DNA of 64,000 nt. Origin: Fuerstiella sp041398845 (GTDB lineage: Bacteria; Planctomycetota; Planctomycetia; Planctomycetales; Planctomycetaceae). This document shows, piece by piece, positions 22,385-29,589 of this stretch. Each line of letters starts with the position of its first letter. Positions within the stretch are counted from its first letter, which is position 1. A model generated the notes under the pieces. The model was not told the DNA's origin, did no database searches, and worked only from the letters and a program-made list of their open reading frames with translations. Location: positions 1,302,001 to 1,366,000 of the forward strand of contig JAWKTZ010000006.1 in assembly GCA_041398845.1 (NCBI GenBank), given 5' to 3'. Position numbers and translations under genes: made by a program.

Positions 22385-24366
22385 TCCAATTGTGGAACCC
22401 GTTGTCGCACGGGTCGTCAGATCGATTGCGCAGCCCTGCCACCAGGAACGCAGCGCACAAGCGTCCTGTCGACCTCCGGTACCACGGGCATTCCCGTTCT
22501 GATTGATCAAACGAATGTCACTCAGCAGTGGTGGCTGGCCTGTGCTGTCCGAGATCTCCGCTGGTGCAGCCTTGATCCTCAGCAGACACTGGCCTCCATT
22601 CGGCCATCCGGCAAACACGGTGCGGACCTTCAAGCTCTGATCCGCGGTGTCGAGTTGCCAAACTGGGGGAAGGCTCTGGTCAGCGTCATGGAAACCGGCC
22701 CGGGCCATTTCATGGACATGGCGGCCGACGCCGGTCAGCAGCTGGAATGGCTCGCGAAAGTGAACCCGGACTGTCTGCTGAGTTTCCCGTCCAATGTCGA
22801 ATATCTTGCGAGGCTGGCTCGCGACCGAAACATTCGTTTACCCAATCTCAAAACCGTGCAGACCATTGGCGGCATGCTGGATTCCGATATGCGGGCCGTC
22901 ATCGAATCAACGTTCGACGTGCCGGTTTTCGACACCTACAGTTGCTGCGAAGCTGGCTACCTTGCTTCGCCATGTCCGGGCGGCCACGGCTATCACGTTC
23001 ACGCCGAAAACGTTATTGTCGAAGTGTTGAACGATGCCAACGAACACTGCTCCGCCGGTGAAATCGGGCGCATTGTGCTGACCACGCTCCACAACTTCGC
23101 GACGCCGTTCATCCGCTACGACATCCATGGCGAAGCAACGGTTGGTGCCGCAGCATGTCCGTGTGGTCGTGGTCTCCCGCTGCTGACGGCGATTCACGGG
23201 AGACGACGTCCCATGTTTCAGTTGCTCAACGGAACAACGAAGAGTTCCAGCCAGGCAGCGAAGATTGCTCGCGAAGTCGGCGGCTTCCTGCAGTTCCAGA
23301 TTGCTCAGACGGCCCTCGATCAAGTCGCCGTCCGCGTCGTACCGGACGGTTCCTGGACATCGCGGACGGAAGGCACAATGCGCCGAGAACTCGGCGACTA
23401 TTTCGGCCCGGAAGTCACCATCAACGTTCAATGCATGGAACGAATCCCGTCACCTGCGAGGGGAAAACTACAGAGTACCGTGATTGAGACTTTGGAGTGC
23501 GGTGACTCGGCACCGCTTTCTTTTTCTGAAGAGCTGCAAGTCGGGACGAGCGTTCCCATTTCAACCCGAAATCAAAAGGAAAGCCCCGGCGAGTCGGAGC
23601 ACTCCAAAGCGAACCGCACTCGCCCGGCGAAGTCGTCTATGCCTACTCAACCATCAGCGTTGTCAGCGAAACTCTGCGTTCCGCCAAAAGCTTCGCCGCT
23701 CTGATGCCGGACGCACGCCGAATTCTCTACGCGACCGCCGATGTCGCTTCCGAACTTCGAGATGCCGCCGCGTTTCAAGACGTTCGCGTCGTTGAAAACC
23801 CGCAACACCGCCATCGACCGCGGTTCGAATCCATGCTGCATTGCACGGCTGATCGAGCCTTCTTTATCGACGGCGACACGCTGCTGATGGAACCGATCGA
23901 CGAACTCTATGAACTTCTGGACCACTTTGATGTCGCTCTTGCTTCGGCACCACAGCAGTTTCATTCGCAGGCAGTCGCGAAGCAGATCTACGATAAACTC
24001 CCGCGAGTTTCCTCAGCGATTCCGGAATGGAACTCGGGTGTGATCGCCGCCCGCATCAGCGACCGGTTTCGAACGTTCGTCCGACGCTGGAGCGACCTGT
24101 TCGCCGTCTGCCAGCAGCACGGCTACACCATGGACCAGCCCGCACTGCGATCGGCTCCTGGCACCAGTGATCTGCGTATTGCAACCATTCCGGCAAACTA
24201 CAACTTTCGAGCCAACATGCCGCAAACGATCAAGGGAAAAATCAAGCTGCTGCACGCTCATGGCGATCTGCCGAAGATCACCGGCTACATCAACCGCTCA
24301 GAAAACCTGCGGATGAACACACCACGCCAGGGCGAGATCAACGGATTCAGTCCCGCTGCGGAATGA
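22385..24366 (+). pseudogene. Ligase-glycosyltransferase copy 2, N-terminally truncated and split
   Basis: Second paralogue of the fusion. Homology to copy 3 begins directly after the stop of the kinase LRR frame, at about RQIDCAALPPGTQ (22410), so roughly the first 110 residues are missing. The ligase part is then continuous in one frame (STSGTTGIPV, YSCCEAG, CPCGRG) up to a 120-bp inverted-repeat element at 23490-23609. After that element the glycosyltransferase part (VVYAYSTISVVSETL, FFIDGDTLLMEP, MDQPALRSA, LLHAHGDL) reads in a different frame to 24366. The glycosyltransferase half from the ATG at 23704 lacks only the domain's first strand and could still be expressed, but the loss of the N-terminal ligase region, the element and the frame change together argue for a decaying gene. 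Motifs remain well conserved, so decay is recent. Confidence 0.85.
23490..23609. mobile_element. 120-bp inverted-repeat (MITE-like) insertion in copy 2
   Basis: The ends CTTTGGAGTG (23490) and CACTCCAAAG (to 23609) are perfect inverted repeats; over about 30 bases the two ends still match at some 22 positions (shared GACTCG and GCTTTC blocks). The segment has no counterpart between the ligase and glycosyltransferase domains of copies 1 and 3, so it is an insertion. It encodes no protein of its own but is read through as ECGDSAPLSF, a phrase I recall from short planctomycete ORFs. No clear target-site duplication is visible. Small size and lack of a transposase suggest a non-autonomous element. 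Confidence 0.75.
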
Positions 24367-24502
24367 TTGAACGTACGTTTTTTCCAAACAACCGCCAGTG
24401 AAATCACTGAAGTGGTTGAGTATACTCTTTTTCTGCATGTCGCAGCCCGATGCTGGCATTCTCAAATGCTGACCTTCAAACAAAACAAAAAATGAGGTTC
24501 TT

Positions 24503-24658
24503 ATGGGTATCGTGGAATCGCCTTTTATCACCACAGAAGAATTGCCGGTCATGCCCGATGACGGGACGGCCACAGAGCTGATTCGTGGCGAATTGAACGG
24601 TCAGAGCGGGCAGTCGGCCTGTGAATACCTGTTCACCGGGCTGAAAGTGGAGTCATGA
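24503..24658 (+). pseudogene. Uma2-family N-terminal fragment
   Basis: A 51-codon frame starting at ATG 24503. Its first 35 residues (ITTEELPVMPDDGTATELIRGEL) match the start of Uma2/DUF820 proteins, which belong to the PD-(D/E)XK nuclease superfamily and normally run to about 180-200 residues. The catalytic core is absent and the frame ends in unrelated sequence, overlapping the start of the DUF4058 gene by ATGA. It is most likely a truncated remnant whose 3' part was lost when the DUF4058 gene arrived; translational coupling to that gene remains possible. Confidence 0.55.
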
Positions 24659-25455
24659 ATATCATGAAAAGAAGCCCCTTCCCAGGCATGGACCCCTACC
24701 TTGAGCAATTCTGGGGAGACGTACATTCCAGCCTGGTTGTCTACTTTCGAGATCAGATCAACGATCAGCTTCCCGGCGATCTTCAAGCGCGGGTTGAAGA
24801 AGGTCTGATGGTCGACACTGAAACCTACTCGCGCAGAATCTATCCCGATGTTCAGGTGGTTGACCGTCCCGAAATGTCGTTTCCTCCTGGTACGGCGGAA
24901 TCCGGAACGGCCGTCGCGGAACCATGCGTTGTGGTTCTGCCGCATGAAGTTCGGACGGAACGGCATATCGAAATCATCGACCGTAACAGTGGCAATCGAG
25001 TGGTCACGGCCATCGAACTGCTTAGCCCGGCGAACAAACGCAAAGGGCCAGGTCGGGATGCCTACGAGCAAAAGCAAAGGGAGTATATCAATGCCGGTGT
25101 GAACCTTGTCGAAATTGATTTGATTCGTCAGGGATCATTCGTCGTGGCCATTCCGGAAGTGATCGTCCCCAAATACTGTCGAACGACGTACATCATCTGT
25201 GTCCGCCGCGCAAATCGGCAGTCGGAAGTTGAACTGATTCCTGTGCCGCTGCAGGAACCGCTTCCCAACATCGCGATCCCTCTGAGACCAACCGATGCGG
25301 ATGTCGTGCTTCAGTTACAACCTCTGCTGGACGAATGCTATCGCCGCGGTCGGTATTCATCGCTTGATTACACTCGCCCATTGAATCCGAGTCTTGACAA
25401 CGATGACCAGGCGTGGACCGATCAACTGCTGCGTTCGTTAAAGGCTCCGGACTGA
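24655..25455 (+). CDS. DUF4058 family protein
   Basis: A 266-residue cytoplasmic protein. The N-terminal phrase FPGMDPYLEQ followed by WGDVHSSLVVYFRDQIN is the hallmark of the DUF4058 family, found in multiple copies in cyanobacteria and planctomycetes and without an established function. Other family-type segments are VTAIELLSPANKRKGPGR and, towards the C-terminus, IAIPLRPTDADVVLQLQPLLDE. The start could be ATG 24655 or ATG 24664. It overlaps the Uma2 fragment by four bases and ends 16 bases before copy 3 of the ligase-glycosyltransferase. No signal peptide or membrane segment is present. Confidence 0.88.
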   Translation: MNIMKRSPFPGMDPYLEQFWGDVHSSLVVYFRDQINDQLPGDLQARVEEGLMVDTETYSRRIYPDVQVVDRPEMSFPPGTAESGTAVAEPCVVVLPHEVRTERHIEIIDRNSGNRVVTAIELLSPANKRKGPGRDAYEQKQREYINAGVNLVEIDLIRQGSFVVAIPEVIVPKYCRTTYIICVRRANRQSEVELIPVPLQEPLPNIAIPLRPTDADVVLQLQPLLDECYRRGRYSSLDYTRPLNPSLDNDDQAWTDQLLRSLKAPD

Positions 25456-25471
25456 ATTTTCCTGGTCTGAT

Positions 25472-27598
25472 ATGAGCAATCAGCAATTATTTCAGCAAGC
25501 GGGCAACGTCGCTTCCGGCAGTCGCGCCGAACGCGTTCTGCAGCTCTATCACAACCTGCTGCAGTCACAATGGGCGGACGCCGCAACAATTTGTGGCAAT
25601 CAGATCGCGCAACTTCGCACTCTGCTTCGGCACTGTGTGACACATGTTCCGTATTATCGAGACTTACTGACAGAAGCGGGCGTGACGCCGGACGACGTGA
25701 AGTCTACAGAAGATTTGCGACGGCTGCCGCTCGTCGATCGGTTCCAATACACCCAACACGCTTCCCAAATTCAAGCCGCAGTATTGCCCTCGGGAACACG
25801 GCAAGCCGGAACACTGTCGACGTCTGGTACGACCGGCATCCCGGTCATTATCCAAAACACCAACGTTGTGGCCGAACAATGGCTCGCCTTTGCGATGCGA
25901 GACATGGATTGGTGCGGACTGGATCCTCGCCGCCGACTGGCATCCATCCGGCCATCCGGGAAATCCGGCGACGCGTTGGAAGCACTGAAAAAAGGCGTCA
26001 CTCTGCCCACCTGGGGGCAGGAACTCGCAGCGATCGTTGATACGGGAATCAGTTATTTTATGGATATGGCGACCGAACCACAGCGGCAACTGGACTGGTT
26101 GCTGAAAGTCGATCCGGATTATCTGCTGAGCTTCCCATCGAACGTCGAATTTCTCGGGCGACTGCTGCGCGACAGCGGCCGGACGCTGCCCAATCTGAAA
26201 GCCATTCAGACCATCGGCGAAATGTTGGATGCCGATATGCGAGCCACCATGACGGCAGCCTTTGGAGTTCCCCTGTTCGACACGTACAGTTGCTGCGAAG
26301 CCGGTTATGTTGCGTCGCCGTGTCCGGATGGTCATGGTTATCACGTGCATGCTGAAAATGTCATCGTCGAAGTGCTGAACGACGATGATCAGCCCTGTGG
26401 CCTCGGCGAAACCGGACGTATTGTACTGACGACTCTCCACAACTTTGCCACGCCCTTCATCCGTTACGATATCCACGACGAAGCAACGGTCGGTGCAGAA
26501 CGCTGTCCGTGCGGACGAGGTCTGCCGCTGCTGACGTCGATTCATGGTCGGCAGCGGCCCGTGTTTCGATTACCTGATGGTCGTGCGGTCAACTCCAGTC
26601 CGGTGGCTCAGGACATTCGCAAAATCGGCGGTTTCCTGCAGTTTCAGGTGGAACAAACGGCTCACACCGAAACTGTCCTGAGAATCGTGCCAGGGACGGA
26701 CTGGAATGCTGAGCGAAGCGGCGAACACCTGCGTCTGCTGCGGCGGTATTTCGGACCGGCGATGAACTGCCGCATTGAATGTGTTCCAAGGATAAGCGTC
26801 GGGCCGGGACAGAAACTTCAGAGCACCATGGTGGCCCCGGAAGTATCGGCGACCGGATCATTGGCCGCAGTCGCAGTCCGAACACGCACAATGTTCGTCT
26901 ACGCCTGTTCCGCCCCGATGTTGCTTGAAGAATTCGTGCGTTCCGCAGAAAGCTTTCGTCGCCACATGCCTCATGTTCCCCGATGTCTATGGACGACACG
27001 GGACATCGACGCGGGGAGTCTTCCGGACGACGCCTTCACCGCCATGCGACAGATTCCCAACGCCGCTCACCAGCACCGGCCGCGATTTGAAGCCATGCTC
27101 GAATGCACGGCCGAACGGTCCGTGTTTCTGGACGGTGACACATGGCTTTGCGAACCGGTTGACGACCTGTTCGCGGTGCTCGACCACTTCGACATCGCTC
27201 TGGCCGCAGCTCCACAGTATCTGCATTCTGAAGCTGTCCGCAGCGGAATCTACGATCACCTGCCGCATGTCTCTGCGGCGATTCCGGAATGGAACGGTGG
27301 AGTCATCGCGGCGCGGGTGACGGAACGCTTTCGTGAATTCGTTCGTCGCTGGAGCGAATTGTTCGACCTGTGTCGTCAACGCGGTTACGACCTGGATCAG
27401 GCGGCACTGCGAGTTGCACTGGCCACCAGCGACCTTCGCGTGGTGACTTTGCCGAACAATTACAACTTCCGAACCATGATGCCTCAGGTTGTCAAAGGCC
27501 GAGTCAAAATTCTCCACGCTCACGGAAATCTGCCGACGATCGCTGCGCGGGTGAATTCCTCTGACGCCGTCCGCGTCTGGACGCCGTCACGCCAATGA
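25472..27598 (+). CDS. PaaK/CapK-like adenylate-forming ligase fused to GT-A-like glycosyltransferase (copy 3)
   Basis: Intact 708-residue paralogue of copy 1. The ligase half has the HVPYYRDLL segment near the start, ATP-loop STSGTTGIPV near 115, YSCCEAGYVASPC, GRIVLTTLHNFATPFIRYD and CPCGRG. The glycosyltransferase half starts near residue 470 (MFVYACSAPMLLEEF) and carries HRPRFEAML, VFLDGDTWLCEP with the metal-binding DGD, LDQAALRVAL, NNYNFR and ILHAH. The two domains are joined by a short variable linker, the same place where copy 2 carries its insertion. The 3' end overlaps the convergent TIGR03032-type gene by 12 bases. Conservation of all motifs in copies 1 and 3 indicates selection. 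Predicted role: ATP-dependent activation of an acyl or aryl acid together with sugar transfer; the product is unknown. Confidence 0.88.
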   Translation: MSNQQLFQQAGNVASGSRAERVLQLYHNLLQSQWADAATICGNQIAQLRTLLRHCVTHVPYYRDLLTEAGVTPDDVKSTEDLRRLPLVDRFQYTQHASQIQAAVLPSGTRQAGTLSTSGTTGIPVIIQNTNVVAEQWLAFAMRDMDWCGLDPRRRLASIRPSGKSGDALEALKKGVTLPTWGQELAAIVDTGISYFMDMATEPQRQLDWLLKVDPDYLLSFPSNVEFLGRLLRDSGRTLPNLKAIQTIGEMLDADMRATMTAAFGVPLFDTYSCCEAGYVASPCPDGHGYHVHAENVIVEVLNDDDQPCGLGETGRIVLTTLHNFATPFIRYDIHDEATVGAERCPCGRGLPLLTSIHGRQRPVFRLPDGRAVNSSPVAQDIRKIGGFLQFQVEQTAHTETVLRIVPGTDWNAERSGEHLRLLRRYFGPAMNCRIECVPRISVGPGQKLQSTMVAPEVSATGSLAAVAVRTRTMFVYACSAPMLLEEFVRSAESFRRHMPHVPRCLWTTRDIDAGSLPDDAFTAMRQIPNAAHQHRPRFEAMLECTAERSVFLDGDTWLCEPVDDLFAVLDHFDIALAAAPQYLHSEAVRSGIYDHLPHVSAAIPEWNGGVIAARVTERFREFVRRWSELFDLCRQRGYDLDQAALRVALATSDLRVVTLPNNYNFRTMMPQVVKGRVKILHAHGNLPTIAARVNSSDAVRVWTPSRQ

Positions 27599-28675
27599 TC
27601 TTTTCGGACCAACGGAAATCATCCGCTGAATTTCATCGGTTTTGAACCCGACGGCCATTGGACGAACAACTCCCGGCAGAACGGCGATGTCGTACAACTG
27701 AGTCACCACACCTTCGATCCACAGTGTATGCACGACTTCACAGGTACGAAGATCGATGACACACACGCCGCACCGGACCGACTGCCCGGACTGTTCAAGG
27801 CGTTCGTGCAGTGGCAGCTCCTGAAACAGGTTTTCCTCGCGCCCTTTGGACAGGCCGACGACAGCGTAATCTCCGACAAATTCCAGCCCGCGTACATATC
27901 CCGGACAAAACGTCAGCGGCACAAAGCAGTTCTGGTGTCGATCAACATAGCCGAATTCACCCGTTCCGGACTGCAGCAGCCACAGTCGATCACGATAAAG
28001 TCGCGGAGAGTGAGGCATTGCCAGACCATCGACAATGACTGTGTCGTCGCGCAGGTCGAGAACACGTCCTCCGCTGAGTCGCTGCTGGCGCCAGCCCTGA
28101 GCCTCATTCGTTGCCGCAAACATGCTGACGTAGCGCGGCACGCCGCGTTCCAGCGCCATGCCGTTCAGGTGACAGCGGTCTTCGGCGGTCAGAGTCTCAA
28201 TGAACGGCGGCTGCCACAGCGGATCGAAACTGTGAGTCTCGCTGACGGATGCCAGACAATTGAACAGCGTATTCACGAACACCAGTTGTCCATGTGCATT
28301 GATGGCGATGTCGTGAACGTTCAGATCGCCGGTCACAAACGCCTGCCGAGGAACATAGCAGCGATCGTAGCCTTCGTGACTTCCTCCACGCGGCAGAATG
28401 TTTTCAAAACGGTGGATCTCAAACAACGATGCCACCCACAGCGTTTGAGCATCCGTCCACATCCCCATGCAGCGCGAGAAGGTGCGTTCGAAAATGGATA
28501 TGCGGCCGTCGAGATTGTGTCCGATCAGAAATAACTTCCCCGAACGATAACTGGTCAGAGCAATGCTGACATGCTGTTCCGCGAGCCAGCCGGTGAATCC
28601 GGGTGAGGCCACAAACTGAAGTTGAGGCTCATGGGAATCACTTTCGGTCTCGGGCACGAGCTCAGTCACGTTCAT
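27587..28675 (-). CDS. TIGR03032/DUF4915-type protein, probable beta-propeller
   Basis: A 362-residue protein recognised by segments typical of the TIGR03032 family: FTGWLAEQHVSIALTSYRSGKLFLIG near the start, MGMWTDAQTLWVASLFEIHRFEN, DLNVHDIAINAHGQLVFVNTLFNCLASV, and DRCHLNGMALERGVPRYVSMFAATN. Spaced Trp/Asp-rich strands suggest a beta-propeller. The function of the family is not established. No signal peptide is seen. The last 12 bases overlap copy 3 of the ligase-glycosyltransferase tail to tail, and the gene lies between that enzyme and the export genes; a role in the same pathway is an inference from position. Confidence 0.82.
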   Translation of the reverse strand: MNVTELVPETESDSHEPQLQFVASPGFTGWLAEQHVSIALTSYRSGKLFLIGHNLDGRISIFERTFSRCMGMWTDAQTLWVASLFEIHRFENILPRGGSHEGYDRCYVPRQAFVTGDLNVHDIAINAHGQLVFVNTLFNCLASVSETHSFDPLWQPPFIETLTAEDRCHLNGMALERGVPRYVSMFAATNEAQGWRQQRLSGGRVLDLRDDTVIVDGLAMPHSPRLYRDRLWLLQSGTGEFGYVDRHQNCFVPLTFCPGYVRGLEFVGDYAVVGLSKGREENLFQELPLHERLEQSGQSVRCGVCVIDLRTCEVVHTLWIEGVVTQLYDIAVLPGVVRPMAVGFKTDEIQRMISVGPKRSLA

Positions 28676-28704
28676 TTGTCCACCGTCGGATCACTCTATG
28701 GGTC

Positions 28705-28752
28705 ATCATCTGTCTGGATCATCATCTGTCATTATCATCTGTCATCATCAAT
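28705..28752. repeat. Short degenerate ATCATCTGTC repeat
   Basis: About four imperfect copies of a 10-13 base unit (ATCATCTGTC with ATC/ATT spacers) stand in the gap upstream of the TIGR03032-type gene. It looks like slippage-prone low-complexity DNA. It may overlap the promoter of that gene but shows no defined operator symmetry. Confidence 0.5.
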
Positions 28753-28976
28753 GGGCATGGTATCACCGCCGTCAGACGGAGGCACCTGAAACGCCCGTCA
28801 CACTGGGATATCTGCGGAAAGCCTGCCGTCTTTGCCGATGGAATCCTTTGCGAGAGATGTCGTGTTTCGGGCAAGGCAATCGGGACAGAAAGCCTAACCT
28901 GCAGAGTCCCCCTGTCGGACGCCGAAGAACTTCAGACGGTCCGTTTTTCCCTCGGCAGTTTTCATGGACGATCGCC

Positions 28977-29558
28977 GTGACCAGAACAAAACAATCCACG
29001 TTGCGAATTCATTTCACTGCGGCACAACTGATTCTGTGCGGCTTGCTGGGCTCCGTGGTGCTGGCAGATGACGACGACAGCAAGGCGTCAGAAACGGCGG
29101 CGGCGACTGAGGCGGAAGCTCCTGTGCGTCGAGCAGCGCTGGATATTCGGCCGTCCGAAGGCAAGCTGCCGGAAAACCAGGCGCGACAAATTCTGACCGA
29201 CGACCCGAATCAGAATCCGGAGTTCCTTTCAAATCGGCTGTGGCCTCAAACAACGTACATGTGGAAAGCGGCCGCTGTGTCACATCGCCCGCTGTACTTT
29301 CAGGATGACAACCTGGAGCGATACGGGCATCACCACGGCATCTTCGAACCGGCGATCTCTGCGGCAAAATTTTTCGGTCGCGTTCCATTGATCCCCTACA
29401 TGGTCGGAGCCACTCCGTGTGATGAATGCCAGTATGCTCTGGGCTATTATCGTCCCGGCGACTGCGTGCCCTTGCATCAGACTCATCCCAAACAAAGCGT
29501 CCTCGGAGTTGCCTATCAGGTGGCCGCCGTCACAGGAGCTGTGTTGGTGATTCCATAG
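28977..29558 (+). CDS. Small secreted protein of unknown function
   Basis: From the GTG at 28977 the frame gives 193 residues. It opens with a basic N-terminus and hydrophobic signal segment (AAQLILCGLLGSVVLA) followed by an acidic DDDD stretch. The mature part contains WPQTTYMWKAAAVSHRPLYFQDDNLERYGH and FFGRVPLIPYMVGATPCDECQYALGYYRPGDC, with three cysteines that could pair or bind metal, and ends in a hydrophobic tail (VAAVTGAVLVIP). The frame is open upstream to 28698 but that part is basic, lacks signal character and is probably non-coding. It resembles conserved hypothetical secreted proteins of planctomycetes; I cannot name a family. It converges on the M50/HlyD gene, 31 bases away. Confidence 0.7.
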   Translation: MTRTKQSTLRIHFTAAQLILCGLLGSVVLADDDDSKASETAAATEAEAPVRRAALDIRPSEGKLPENQARQILTDDPNQNPEFLSNRLWPQTTYMWKAAAVSHRPLYFQDDNLERYGHHHGIFEPAISAAKFFGRVPLIPYMVGATPCDECQYALGYYRPGDCVPLHQTHPKQSVLGVAYQVAAVTGAVLVIP

Positions 29559-29589
29559 TTTCCGTCGTGGTTGCTGACCACGAGCGAAA

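Noticed and set aside
22385..24366. Copy 2 as two functional separate genes
   Set aside because: The ligase part lacks its N-terminal region, and the glycosyltransferase part has no start codon before its first strand. Together with the insertion this suggests decay, although expression of the second half was not excluded.
28698..28976. N-terminal extension of the secreted 193-residue protein
   Set aside because: The upstream part is His/Arg-rich, overlaps a simple repeat and would hide the signal peptide that begins after GTG 28977.
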